This document shows, piece by piece, positions 53,226 through 63,800 of a DNA stretch of 64,000 bases (the stretch's first letter is position 1; every line of letters begins with the position of its first letter). Position numbers and translations under genes: made by a program. Under the pieces are notes generated by a model, which had not been told where the DNA came from, made no database searches, and saw only the letters and a list, made by a program, of their open reading frames with translations. The stretch is from CAWGXG01 sp963826505 (GTDB lineage Bacteria; Chloroflexota; Anaerolineae; Aggregatilineales; Aggregatilineaceae): NCBI GenBank assembly GCA_963826505.1, contig CAWGXG010000008.1:620001-684000 (forward strand), given 5' to 3'.

Positions 53226-54026
53226 TCAGGTAATTTGAACGGTACCGAACACCGTCCCGGCCTCGACATGCAGATCAAACTCTTCGGTATTTTCATCGAT
53301 GGTCATGCCATCAATGAGCGAGGCGTAAACGCCTGGGCGCAGCGGCGTGAAACGACTGAGATCGACGCGCACGCGGGCCAGGGGGCTGGTTCGCAGCGTG
53401 ATCAGTGCGCGGCTGTTCTTAGGGATGGTGATTCGTACGTCGCCAAAGGTAGAACGTCCAAATACGATGCCCTCCGCGTGGTCGGGACAGATCAGGCTGA
53501 TGTCGCCCAGTCCAGAGGAGACATAGGAACGCTCTACGGTCAGCCCGCGCAGATCCACATCCAGGGAACCCAGATAACTGCTTGCCAGGATGCCCCACGG
53601 CAAATCTTGCGCCAGCCCGACATCCCAATCGGCTAGCGAGAGCCACCAGGACTGCCCGCGCTGCAGGCTTAGCGTCGCGTGGTTGTGGCGGACAGTCAAT
53701 GCGGGGCGCGAGCGCGCCGTGTATTGACCGGCGATCAACCGTCCCGTTTTGCGGAGCGCCTGAAGCTGCACATCGACTTCGCCGCTCTCGATTTCAAGTG
53801 TGGCGGATTGAACGCTCCCGCGCGTGATACCAAACGTTTGCGATTGCCAGCTTGGCGCGATGTCGCCGCGAATGAGAAGTTGTGCACCTGCCAGGATCAG
53901 CAGCACCGGCCAATAAGAAGCGAAATTAACATTTATCAACAGAAAATTGTCGAGCAGCAGCACTACACTGCCGACGATAAGTACTAACGGCCAGAGCCAG
54001 GGCGCGCGTTTGGTCTGGGCGTTCAA
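53226..54026 (-). CDS. LiaF-like membrane protein
   Basis: A 266-residue protein with two N-terminal spans (APWLWPLVLIVGSVVLLLDNF and SYWPVLLILAGAQLLI), the LiaI/LiaF-type membrane region. Residues from about 70 form a beta-rich domain with repeated short strands and the late GTVFGTVQIT, like the toastrack domain of LiaF/YvqF proteins that sense envelope stress. No LiaS/LiaR pair is beside it. It starts nine bases after the sigma-factor gene and is probably co-transcribed. Confidence 0.75.
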   Translation of the reverse strand: MNAQTKRAPWLWPLVLIVGSVVLLLDNFLLINVNFASYWPVLLILAGAQLLIRGDIAPSWQSQTFGITRGSVQSATLEIESGEVDVQLQALRKTGRLIAGQYTARSRPALTVRHNHATLSLQRGQSWWLSLADWDVGLAQDLPWGILASSYLGSLDVDLRGLTVERSYVSSGLGDISLICPDHAEGIVFGRSTFGDVRITIPKNSRALITLRTSPLARVRVDLSRFTPLRPGVYASLIDGMTIDENTEEFDLHVEAGTVFGTVQIT

Positions 54027-54035
54027 GGCGGCCTC

Positions 54036-55269
54036 CTAAATCTCCAGCAGATAATCCTGCAACAACTGGTGCGCGGACGAATGCCGCAGGCGGTTGAGGG
54101 CCTGCGCTTCGAGCTGGCGAACGCGTTCGCGCGTAACACCGATCTGGCGTCCCACTTCTTCGAGCGTGTGCGTTTCGCCATCCAGCAGCCCGTAGCGAAG
54201 CTGCAAAATATGCGCTTCGCGTTCGGGCAAACGAGCCAGAACCTGGTCCAGGTGCTCGCGCAGCAGGTTGTGCGTGACGACTTCGGCAGGCTGCGGGCTG
54301 GACTTGTCCTCGATGAAATCGCCGAACTCAGAGTCGGCGTCTTCTTCGATGGGTGTCTCCAGGCTAATCGGTCGCCGGGAAATTTCGATCAGGGTACTGA
54401 TTTTGTCGGGTGTCGTCTCCATCGCAGAAGCGAGCTCGTCTGTGGATGGATCGCGACCCAATTCTTGCGTCAACTGCGTCGAAATGCGGCGCAGCCGGTT
54501 GATCTGATCGCCCATATGCACGGGCACGCGAATCGTGCGGCCTTGGTCGGCGACTGCCCGGCTGACGGCCTGGCGAATCCACCAGGTGGCATAGGTGCTG
54601 AATTTATGACCGCGCTGGTATTCGAATTTGCGTGCCGCCCGGATGAGACCGATATTGCCCTCCTGGATCAGGTCCAGGAAATGCACACCGCGCCCAATGT
54701 ATTTTTTGGCCACGCTGATCACCAGACGAGAATTCGCGCGGATCAGATATTCCTGGGCAGCCTCTCCGTCATCGATCAGCACTTGCAGTTCGTATCGATC
54801 GTCCAACCCCAGGCTGTCGCCCAGTTCTTCGAGTTGCTCGGATGCAAACTGGCCCGCTTCCATGCGCTTGGCCAGCGCGACTTCTTCTTCGGCTGTGAGC
54901 AGCGGTACGCGCCCGGCTTCCTTTAAGTACAATCCTACCACATCATCGGTTTCGAGCGCTTGCTGGTATCCAGCATCTTTGATCAGGTCTTCGTAGAGCG
55001 CGCTCGGATCCAAAATCTCGACTTGAGTTCTCTTCCGCTTCCCCACGACCATCCTTTGCCGGGGAATCGGGCACGACCTCGATGCCGATGTTACTGAAGG
55101 CATCAAGGAGTTCCTCTAGCAGGTCAATATTGGTTTCCAGCGCAGGCAGCCGGGTGAGGATGTCATCGTATGTGATGTATCCTTGTTCCTCGCCCTTGCG
55201 TAACAGTTCCTGCCACTGAGGACTTTCAGGTGTGATGGGTGATGCTTGCTGTGCTTCGGCCACGGTCAT
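54036..55269 (-). CDS. rpoD: Principal sigma factor (RpoD/SigA), frameshifted
   Basis: A sigma-70 family protein of about 410 residues after repair. The first frame (55269 downward) gives region 1.1, WQELLRKGEEQGYITYDDI and IGIEVVPDSPAKDG. The second frame gives regions 1.2 to 4: DDVVGLYLKEAGRVPLLT, the core-binding GNIGLIRAARKF, the -10-binding KFSTYATWWIRQAVSRA, and the -35-binding helix-turn-helix LEEVGRQIGVTRERVRQLEAQAL. The break is between about 55025 and 55065, and removing one base restores continuity. As the gene is expected to be essential, a consensus error is most likely. A truncated form could still start at ATG 55052. Confidence 0.88.
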
Positions 55270-55293
55270 GTCGGAAACTGTCAAGTCCTCTAC

Positions 55294-55323
55294 ATAAAAA
55301 TACCCTACCGCCAACGGTAGGGT
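55294..55323 (-). terminator. Rho-independent terminator between DUF4340 gene and rpoD
   Basis: On the minus strand, accctaccg and cggtagggt form a nine-base stem with a four-base loop, followed by attttt. It supports the downstream rpoD start at 55269. Confidence 0.88.
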
Positions 55324-55360
55324 CCCCCTCGATCCCGATGCTCCCAAGGAAGAGAGACCA

Positions 55361-56029
55361 CTAAGGCACCGGAGTCAGCGCCTCGCCGTTTGCGGGGGCA
55401 ACGTCGGGTGTTGAAACCACTCGTAGCGAATCGCTAAGCATGTTGAGTATAGCGTTCACAATTTCCTTGCGGATCAAAAACACACGCTGATTGTCTTGAG
55501 ATTCAGCATGAACGTACACATAGTATGCCACATTATCAGGATTTGCGTCACCTATATCGACGACGGCTTCGTAGAGTTTTCCCTCTGCGTCTTGCGCCCG
55601 AAAGCGAAAACGATAGGCTGGCTGCGGGCTTATCCCAAAACGCTCCAGGTTATCAGGCGTCGCTTCGAATTCCTGCGCGGCGACCAGGAATGAAATGGCA
55701 GCCGCTGCATTTTCCACTACGTATTGATCTATTTCCTCGGCGGCTATGCTCGTTTGAATATCGGTAATTTCCGGAGCGTACCATGCACCTTCACTGGTGC
55801 GCATCACCAAAATGCCCTTCTCTGTAGTGACATCCAACACTTCCAGTCCTACCACTTGCGTGGAAGATGTCACTTCTGGGAAAAGCAGGGCCGCCTGCAG
55901 CGCTTGCTGGGTGGCGGTAAAGGCCACCCGCTCAGCTTCTCTGGTGGCCGGATCGTCGCGCATCAGGCGCACAATCATGATAACGCCAAACGCGATCAAC
56001 AGGGCGTAACTCGCCCAACGCCTAGACAT
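55361..56029 (-). CDS. DUF4340-like protein of the ABC operon
   Basis: A 222-residue protein with one N-terminal membrane anchor (YALLIAFGVIMIVRLM) and a beta-rich outer domain. The sequence GILVMRTSEGAWYAPEI and the NLERFGI segment (leu-x-x-phe-gly) recall DUF4340 proteins, which accompany GldG-type ABC genes. It is the last gene of that operon and is followed by a terminator. Confidence 0.7.
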   Translation of the reverse strand: MSRRWASYALLIAFGVIMIVRLMRDDPATREAERVAFTATQQALQAALLFPEVTSSTQVVGLEVLDVTTEKGILVMRTSEGAWYAPEITDIQTSIAAEEIDQYVVENAAAAISFLVAAQEFEATPDNLERFGISPQPAYRFRFRAQDAEGKLYEAVVDIGDANPDNVAYYVYVHAESQDNQRVFLIRKEIVNAILNMLSDSLRVVSTPDVAPANGEALTPVP

Positions 56030-56077
56030 CGGATCGATCCTGCTGGAATGGTGATGCGACAGCCAATGTATTTTAAC

Positions 56078-57793
56078 CTAACGCCGACGATACCACCACA
56101 CCAGTGCTCCGGCGGCCAATACTACACCGGGAAGCACGATCATGGTAATGACCGCTATCGTGTTGCGTTCCTGATTCGTGACAGCCACATTCAGAAGCGT
56201 TGGATCGCTGACGGGAGTAAAGCTAACCGCTTGGGCAAAACCTGTCAACCAATCGACGACATCGGTCCACAAGAACACATTCCCTGGAAACTGGCTTACA
56301 TACTCGTTCTTGAAGACATCTGAGTCGCCAATGAGCACAATGCGCGGCTGCACATCCGCTTGATATTCCAACTGCCGATTCACCGTCAGGCCGACCAACA
56401 ACGGGCCAGGTATGTCGGCCTGCGGCTCGTACGCAATCTGAGAGTTCAGGAAGGCTACGAGGTCTGTTTCGCCGTAAGATAGATTAGACGTAAACAGCAG
56501 CGGGCTGCGGACGTACTGGTTCTGGCGCTCGTCGGCTTGCGATACCATCTCGAATGGCCGGGCGAAGCGCATATAAACGGGTTCGTCGCGCACATCGCTC
56601 ATGATGGTGTGGGGTGCGATCGTGTTGATGATCGGGATCCACTCGCTGCCGTTGACCAAATCGGCCTGGGTTTCAATGACCAGGGCGTCGCGCGCTTTGA
56701 CGCCAAATTCATCCCATAGGTAGGTGTCGAGCGGGCCATCTTCCTGCAGAAACGTGTTGCCGGTTTCCCCGTAAATAGAAGACTCGACCAGTGGTGGGTC
56801 AGCGAAAATACCCAGGCGGCCCCCACGTTGAATGTATTCGTCCAGGATGTGGACCTCTGTGTCATTGAAATCGCGCAGCGGCCCGACGATGAGCACGGCA
56901 CTGGCGTCGTCAGGGATGCGCGCTATATCGGCCATGGGCAGCGTGTCGACCGCGATTCCCTGGCCATCCAGGCTGCCGAACAGGCGCGAAATCCCGTTGT
57001 CGTCGGCGAGATTGAGATCACGCTCACCGTGCCCGGTGGTGAAATAGACCTTGAATTCGCCGAACGAGGTGACCGTTTTCAGCCCGGTTGTGATGTTGCG
57101 CTCGCTGGTGGTGCCGAGCAGGATCGAATTGTATTTGGTCGTAACCTGGTTATCTGTGGAGACTGTGTCGCGCGGGCGCGGTTCGCCGTCGGGACCCAGT
57201 AGAGTCAGCACAAGCTGCCCGTCAAAGCCCACCTGATAATCGTAGCGAGCGGCGAGGTCGGGCTGTTCGTCCGGGTCCACGTACTGAACTTCGATGGCCC
57301 CGCCGCCTTTCGCTTCATACTGGCGCAGCAGCAGATCGGCGGACTCTTGCTCGCGCAGTTTGTTGCGACTGAAAAAGCCGACGATCCGTACGCGAAAACC
57401 CCGGTCACGCAGCAGGGTGATGGTGTCCAGCGTGGGTGTGTTGAGCGAATAGCGCTGCACGCTGGTCAGGTCCGCGGTGATATTGGCGTGATCCGTCAAC
57501 ACGTAGACGTAGGATACGAGGCCAATGAACAAAATGCTGATCAAAATACTCGTGGTGCCCATCCGAGTCTGGCGACCAGCCAGCCACGCCTGGAATTCGC
57601 CGGGAGCCCATACCATCCACAAGGCCAGGCCGGTCACACCGGCTGCCACACTGAGAAAGACCCCGAGCGTGATCGATCCCTGAAGCAGGTACAACAGTCC
57701 GCCCAAGACCAGGGCGACGCCGCCTGCGACGCTCGCCCAACCGGCGACTTCCGCGCGCGTTGGCAGAATGGGGCGGTTATTCATGAACGCCAT
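56078..57793 (-). CDS. GldG-like ABC-associated protein
   Basis: A 571-residue membrane protein. Three or four N-terminal spans are followed by a large extracytoplasmic domain (KVYFTTGHGERDLN, LIVGPLRDFNDTEVHILDEYIQRGGRLGIFADP) of the DUF4350/GldG type, and one C-terminal span ends in WWYRRR. Related proteins work with GldA and GldF in Bacteroidetes gliding; in other phyla the function is not known. It overlaps the permease gene by 13 bases. Confidence 0.82.
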   Translation of the reverse strand: MAFMNNRPILPTRAEVAGWASVAGGVALVLGGLLYLLQGSITLGVFLSVAAGVTGLALWMVWAPGEFQAWLAGRQTRMGTTSILISILFIGLVSYVYVLTDHANITADLTSVQRYSLNTPTLDTITLLRDRGFRVRIVGFFSRNKLREQESADLLLRQYEAKGGGAIEVQYVDPDEQPDLAARYDYQVGFDGQLVLTLLGPDGEPRPRDTVSTDNQVTTKYNSILLGTTSERNITTGLKTVTSFGEFKVYFTTGHGERDLNLADDNGISRLFGSLDGQGIAVDTLPMADIARIPDDASAVLIVGPLRDFNDTEVHILDEYIQRGGRLGIFADPPLVESSIYGETGNTFLQEDGPLDTYLWDEFGVKARDALVIETQADLVNGSEWIPIINTIAPHTIMSDVRDEPVYMRFARPFEMVSQADERQNQYVRSPLLFTSNLSYGETDLVAFLNSQIAYEPQADIPGPLLVGLTVNRQLEYQADVQPRIVLIGDSDVFKNEYVSQFPGNVFLWTDVVDWLTGFAQAVSFTPVSDPTLLNVAVTNQERNTIAVITMIVLPGVVLAAGALVWWYRRR

Positions 57794-58536
57794 CTCCGTG
57801 ATTCGATGATGCGCGTCGCGACAAAGAGCACGGCTACGATCATGCCAATGAAGAAGACGACATCTTCAAAGCGTATTACGCCGATCAAAAAGGAGGTCGA
57901 ATAATGCGATTGCAAACTGAGCTGGCGCACGGTTTCGGCCAATCCGCGATTCTGGATGACACTGCCTGAATAATCTCCCAACCACAGAATGAACAGTGTC
58001 GACATGCTCAAGAACCCGGCGATAACTTGATTTTCGGTCAGAGCCGAGAACAACATGCCGATGGCCAGGGTCGCACCGCCGAATAACCAGATACCAATGT
58101 AGGCGGTAATCACCGGCCCGATATCCAGTTCCGGGGTGAGGGCATAGCTGCGCGCTGTCGTGATCGAGAGCCAGACACCTTGATAGGTGAAGGTGGCACA
58201 GAGAATCAATGAGTAAAACAACCATGCTCCGACGAATTTGCCAAGCACAATGTCGCTGTCGCGAATCGGCATGGTCAGCATCAGCTCAAGCGTGCCTTCG
58301 CGCGCTTCTTCGGCGAAAAGACGCATGGTGAGTAGTGGACTGAAAAAGATGGTGAAAAATCCGAACGAGGCCAATACCTGAGCGCCATCAGGCGGCAGTT
58401 GCCCAACACGTTGAGCGAGGTCCACGTTAAACTGCCAGCTCGTCAGCATTAGGATGGCGAACGCGACCAGATAGGCGATCGGAGAAGTGAAGTACTGGGC
58501 CAGTTCACGCCGGGCGATAATCCGAATACTACGCAT
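57781..58536 (-). CDS. ABC-2 type permease (GldF-like)
   Basis: A 251-residue permease with six predicted spans. Cytoplasmic motifs include RRELAQYFTSPIAYLV at the start and MRLFAEEAREGTLELMLTMPI, typical of ABC-2 transporters. It overlaps the ATPase gene by eight bases upstream and the GldG-like gene downstream, so all three are translated together and should form one complex. Confidence 0.87.
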   Translation of the reverse strand: MRSIRIIARRELAQYFTSPIAYLVAFAILMLTSWQFNVDLAQRVGQLPPDGAQVLASFGFFTIFFSPLLTMRLFAEEAREGTLELMLTMPIRDSDIVLGKFVGAWLFYSLILCATFTYQGVWLSITTARSYALTPELDIGPVITAYIGIWLFGGATLAIGMLFSALTENQVIAGFLSMSTLFILWLGDYSGSVIQNRGLAETVRQLSLQSHYSTSFLIGVIRFEDVVFFIGMIVAVLFVATRIIESRRWRS

Positions 58537-59485
58537 GGGATCGCTTCTCCCGCCGCGGTGGGGCCTTTTCGAGACGTGAGGTCAGTTCCAGGAAGATTTC
58601 TTCAAGAGTCGTGGCCCACGGGCGTAGCTCTAGCAACTCCATATTGTGCGTGACCACGGCGGCAGCCAGGGCCGGACGCACGTCTTTGGTCGCACTGGTG
58701 CTGACCAGGTACCCTTCGGTGGTGGGCGCGACTGCTTCCACACCCGGAACCGCACGCAAGACCCGCAGCACTTCTTCAGGCTTGGGGTGTCCACCCACAC
58801 GTATAAACAGGCGCCCGCCTCTGAAAAGCTGGTCTCTGAGTTTTTCGGGGGCGTTTTCGGCAACGATCTGTCCGCGGTCGATGATAATGACCCGATCGCA
58901 GATTTGCTCCGCTTCTGAGAGGATATGCGTGCTCAGCAGCACTGTGCGCGTCTCCCTTAACGCGCGGACGAGCGCCCGCAAGTCTTGCACCTGATGGGGA
59001 TCAAGGCCGATGGTTGGCTCGTCCAGAATGAGCACGGCAGGATCGTGGATAATGGCCTGCGCCAACCCTACACGCTGCTGCATGCCTTTGGACAGGTTGC
59101 GTATGAGTGTTCGCGCGCGGTCTTGCATCCCTACGACCTCAAGCACTTCGTTGATGCGCTTGCGGATATTGGGCACGCCGCGCAGCCGCCCCACGAATTC
59201 GAGGTATCCCCGCACCGTCATATCACGATAGAGGCGCACCGTTTCAGGCAGATAGCCGACGTGGCGGCGCATTTCGAGCGAATCTTCCAGCACGTCGTAA
59301 CCGGCCACGCGCACTGATCCGGAGGTCGGGGGCATATACCCGGTGAGAATCCGCATGGTTGTAGTCTTGCCTGCGCCGTTGGGACCCAAAAACCCAACAA
59401 TCTCGGCCTTACCGGCACGAAAACTGATGTCGTCCAGGGCGATGACCCGCCCATAAAGCTTGGTTAAATGGTCAACTTCAATCAC
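58529..59485 (-). CDS. ABC transporter ATP-binding protein (GldA-like)
   Basis: A 318-residue ATPase with Walker A GPNGAGKTT, signature LSKGMQQRV, Walker B VLILDEP and the switch His in LLSTHILSEAEQ. The C-terminal 100 residues are the regulatory extension common in ABC-2 exporters. First gene of the four-gene operon that ends with the DUF4340-like gene. Substrate unknown. Confidence 0.92.
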   Translation of the reverse strand: MIEVDHLTKLYGRVIALDDISFRAGKAEIVGFLGPNGAGKTTTMRILTGYMPPTSGSVRVAGYDVLEDSLEMRRHVGYLPETVRLYRDMTVRGYLEFVGRLRGVPNIRKRINEVLEVVGMQDRARTLIRNLSKGMQQRVGLAQAIIHDPAVLILDEPTIGLDPHQVQDLRALVRALRETRTVLLSTHILSEAEQICDRVIIIDRGQIVAENAPEKLRDQLFRGGRLFIRVGGHPKPEEVLRVLRAVPGVEAVAPTTEGYLVSTSATKDVRPALAAAVVTHNMELLELRPWATTLEEIFLELTSRLEKAPPRREKRSHA

Positions 59486-59666
59486 GGCAGCACCCGGTCG
59501 ATCTGACAGAACGCTGAGCGAAATGAGGCACGCGGTGCAAAGGGGAGCACTGGTGCCTTTCTTGTTCTCAGGCGCCCTGCCCTGCAGCAGGGTTGAGTAA
59601 GGTCACCAAGTTAATTGTAGCGCGTGTTGCGGAGCCGTGGTCCGACTTTCAGGCGATCCCAACATC

Positions 59667-59679
59667 ATGTTGACAACAT
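59667..59679. promoter_or_regulatory. Short perfect palindrome upstream of ABC operon
   Basis: atgttg-a-caacat is a perfect 6+1+6 inverted repeat between the guanylate kinase stop and the ABC operon. A dimeric repressor site is possible; there is no other support. Confidence 0.2.
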
Positions 59680-59702
59680 CCGCACAAATCCTGCGGGCGT
59701 GC

Positions 59703-60677
59703 TCAGGAGAAAAGCTGTTTCTGCAGCCAGGACGGCCACGGTTTGGCGCGTTTGCGCCATTCCCATCCCGGATAATCGGACAGCGGCGCGGAACACTTGT
59801 AGTAAAAATAGAGGTAGGTATGGTGGGGAATCAGGGCGATTTCCACATGGTTCGGTGCCGCGAATGAAAATCGCTCGTCGTAAATCGTCTCGGCCTCGAT
59901 ATCTTGACCGATCAGTTGGCGCATCTGTTCGCGCAAAACGTCCAGCGGCGCGCCGTCCGTTTCATTCAGGGGAAATGAGGGCAAGCATAAGTCTTCGGAT
60001 CCGGCTTTGACAAGTATGTGGTCGTTCTGGTGAAGCAGGGCGAGCACGTACCCATGCAGCGCGGAAGGCTCGATGGCGCAGGCTTTTTCGCTGTCGCTGC
60101 CACGCCGGCGCGCACGTTCCGCCTCAATGATTGCGAGCAAATGCTCGGCGGCAGGTTCTACGATGTCGTTCAGCACTACGTAATCGCAATGCAGGGCGGA
60201 GATCATCTCAAAACGTGCGCGCGCCAGCCGATTTTCAAGCTCAACCGCCGTCACTTTGCCGCGCTGCTGGATACGCTCGGCAAGGATACTCAGGTTCGAA
60301 GGAGTCACGAAGATTAATACGGTGCTGTCGGGGTAGGCGGCCCGAATGGCCTCAGCACCCAAGAATTCGATGTCAGCAATCAGGTCGCGTCCGGCGTCCA
60401 GGGCACCTTCGACGGATTGGCGTGGAGTCCCGTAATAGTCGTCCATGTGGACTTTTTGGTATTCGATCAGGGCATTATCCGCGATCATGTGTTGGAAGGT
60501 GTCTTGTTCTACGAAGACATGCTCGCGTCCCTCCCGTTCGCCCGCCCGGATTGCACGAGTCGTGGCCGTGGCCAATTGAGGTAGGTTCTTCAATCGAGAC
60601 TGTACGCGGCGCATCAACGTGTTCTTGCCAGCGCCAGACGGGCCGACGAGAATGAAAAGAATTCCCTCACGTGGCAT
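59703..60677 (-). CDS. gmk: Guanylate kinase with C-terminal extension
   Basis: A 324-residue protein. Residues 1 to about 200 are guanylate kinase: P-loop GPSGAGKNT at 11-19, ATTRAIRAGEREGREHVFV and a DIEFLGAEAIR segment (the family usually has DIDVQGA here). It phosphorylates GMP to GDP. The last 120 residues are an added beta/alpha domain (HGYVLALLHQNDHILVKAG, HVEIALIPHHTYLYFYYKC) that resembles a Nudix-like fold but has no clear Nudix box. The ATG at 60677 is set by the family start; the frame is open further upstream without homology. Confidence 0.83.
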   Translation of the reverse strand: MPREGILFILVGPSGAGKNTLMRRVQSRLKNLPQLATATTRAIRAGEREGREHVFVEQDTFQHMIADNALIEYQKVHMDDYYGTPRQSVEGALDAGRDLIADIEFLGAEAIRAAYPDSTVLIFVTPSNLSILAERIQQRGKVTAVELENRLARARFEMISALHCDYVVLNDIVEPAAEHLLAIIEAERARRRGSDSEKACAIEPSALHGYVLALLHQNDHILVKAGSEDLCLPSFPLNETDGAPLDVLREQMRQLIGQDIEAETIYDERFSFAAPNHVEIALIPHHTYLYFYYKCSAPLSDYPGWEWRKRAKPWPSWLQKQLFS

Positions 60678-60771
60678 AGATTGCCTTCCTGGACGAGCGC
60701 AAGACTGCGAATGGAGCAAGTGTAACATGCGGGGCGCCGTTGGACCATGGTAAATCAATTGTTCTTTGATG

Positions 60772-60812
60772 CCAACGAGCCGCCCGCAGGCGGCTCGTGG
60801 TTGTGTTTTTTC
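60772..60812. terminator. Strong hairpin after the modular surface protein gene
   Basis: acgagccgcc and ggcggctcgt form a perfect ten-base stem with loop cgca. A six-T run follows on the plus strand, whereas the minus side that needs it has only a weak U tract. Confidence 0.6.
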
Positions 60813-60832
60813 GAGGCGAAAAGCGTTTCGGG

Positions 60833-63800
60833 CTATTCGGCGACGATGATATCGTCGAAGTAGCATCCGTCCCCAACGTCGGAATTGCTCCGCGCATCGG
60901 TGCGGAATCTGATGTTGATCTTTTGCCCCACATAGCTGTTGAGATTGATATATTCCTGGCGCCATATCGAATCTGTCGAACTGTACGTCATCTCAGTGGA
61001 CCAGTTAAAACCGCCGTCGGTTGATACCTCGACTTTGCAGCTGTCGCCAGAACCCAGGTCCTGCATGTGCCAGTACGACAGTGTGGGGAAGGTCGTGCCG
61101 GCTAGATCGATGGCCCCTTCGAGCGTCATGGACATATTGGCGCCGTGATTGTAGTCGGTGCTGGAGTCGATACTATCATGGAAAACATAGCCATTCTTGC
61201 CCAAGTCCACCCGAACTTGCGCCGCGCCAGTGTTCTCATAGAACTCGACGAGGATGGTATGCAGACCTTGAGACAGCACGACAGAACCAGTGTCTGGGTT
61301 GGAGGAGTCGGTGTATGCGCGGTTGGTCCAGCCCCAGGTCGTCCAGGTCCAGCCATTGGGATAGTTCGGATCGGTGGCGGGATCACCCGGCGGATCTACA
61401 ATCAGGCGTATGCCGTCGTCTGACCGCGTTTCGACGTAGTAGGTCGTGTTGTCAGTCGTGACATAGATCGTGCGATACCACCGCACCAGGAAGTAATCGG
61501 AATATGGCAGGTCTGTGCCACCCTCAGTTGGATCCGGAACCGGCTGACTATAGGCCCAGTTGAAGTCAATCTCTGGGATATCGTGATCGACGAATTCAAG
61601 TGGATCGCTTGCGTCGAATCTCTGGTTGTGATTGGCGTCGTAGTAGTAGTAACCCGTCCAACCGCCAGGGCCCAACGCGTTGCCGCTGCCCAGCAATCGG
61701 AAGTACGGGATGCGAACCCAGGTGTGATCATACACCCAGCGGCTGTTGAGACTGTCGGCATCCTCGTAGAAGGGCAGGGAGAATACGGGATCGCCGTTGA
61801 TGTCGGCAATTGACACATCGTCGATCCACCATCCGTCTTTAACTGCCGGCGTACTTGTGGATGCCGGAGCATACAGACGGAAGCGGAGTCTGATCACCCG
61901 GTTAGGATGGGCTACGGTGGGGATATAGGGGCTCAGGTCGACTTGCTCGCGATCCCAGGATCGGGTCGTCGAGTTTTCTTGAGTCATTGCGCCGATCTCG
62001 TTCCAGCCGCCCCAGCTGTAGCCGCCATCATCGGAGACGTTGACTTCGACTATGGCGTAATCCCTCCGAGCGATATCAAACTGATCCCAGTAGTAGAGCA
62101 CTGGCTTGACCGACCCGGCCAGGTTCACCACGCCTTTCAGTTCCAGGCTGGAGTTTGACTTGTCCAAATAGTCGACACCTAACCCTGGACTGTCGGTAAA
62201 AGCGTGACGCGGATATTGTTCTGGCTCATCCACGATGCCCCACTGGCCGCCCACATACCACTTGTCCGGGCCAGCCTCAAAGTTGTCGCTGAAGCCGACC
62301 GTTCGAACGGGTTCGTTGTGTTCCTGGATGCAGACCTGATCAATCCACCAGCCATCGCCTGGGACCGATCCGACGCGAGTATCCAGGCGGAACCGGAGAT
62401 TGATATTATCCCCTACGTAACTGGTCAGGTTAATGTCGTTACGCGTCCAACCGAGGCTGGCATCGTAACCCCGGTCCGGAACCGATTTGAGCTCCGGCGG
62501 TTTCCCACCATACAGGAAGGACCACACAGGATTCCAGGTTGAGCCACCGTCGTTGGAAATTTCGACATAAAGGTTAGCCGAATATTGCAGGTCCCATTGC
62601 TGCCAGAAGATCAACTCTGGGTGAGTGTTGCCGCTCAGATTAACCGTTGAGGCGAGCTGCACCGAGCTGTTGGTGTTGGTCATGTAGTTGGCGCCGCGGC
62701 TGTCTGACCAGAAGCTCATACCGTCATGGGCGTCGATAACCTGGCCGGTGGTCTGGTTCGTGTCCAGCCCGTTGACAACACCCCACGAGCCCTCGGCGAT
62801 CCAGTTATCTCCACCAGCTTCCATGCTGTCGCACCAGTCGGGGTAGATCACAGCCGTGGGTTGGTTCCGGATGGTGAAATCGTCGATCCACCATCCTTCG
62901 CCTACGCTGGCCCCGCTATCACTTACGAGGCGGAAGCGGAAGTACAGCTTGTCTCCCTTGAACGGCAGCAAAGAGATGACCTTTTGCGACCAGGCCCAGT
63001 TTGACAACCCGTAATCGAGCGCATCCGCAGGATTATTGGTTGCGCCGGTCAGGTTCTGCCAGTGATTGCGATCGCCAATCGAAACCTCGGCGTAAATCGC
63101 GTCATAGGTTCCCAGGTTGTAGCGATGCCAGAATGTAATCTCCGGAACCGTTACCATTGGATCGGTCAGGTCGATGTATCCGTCAAGTTCGAGGGCACTG
63201 TCGGTGCCCGGCAGATAGGATGCACCCGGGCTGTCGGTCCACGCATTGCCAGGGCTGTGAGATGCTTCGTTCGCGCGGGCCCACGTTCCACCTGGATACC
63301 AATGCGATGTGGTTTCCATATCGTCAGCGAAACCGACCGTATAGCGCTTGGGAATGAAGTCTTCGACCTTGATGTCGTCCACCCACCACCCATCGGCGGG
63401 CGTCGTAGCGTTGCGGGCATCCAGCACAAACCGCAGCAGAACACTTTGATTGGTGAAATCGACGCCATTGAAGTTCTTGAGATCGAAGGTCTGGCGTCCC
63501 CAGGCTAGATTAGTTGAGCTGTTGTGGAGATCGATATCGGTCCAAGTGTCACTGCCGTCTACGGATACTCCCACCCGCGTAATTGCGCCCGTTTCCAGGT
63601 TGTAGCGGTCATAGAATTCCAACTGGGGATTGGCTGCCCCGCTCAGATCGATGCTGCCCCGCAGCTCCAGGATGCACAACGACCCAAGGCTGTAGGATGT
63701 GCCCGGGCTGTCGGACCAGGCTTGCGGCGGCGTATGAGATTCTTCGCTGGAGAGCGCCCAACCGCAGGTCCCTTCAGGAATGTCGACCTGTTCGCTCAGA

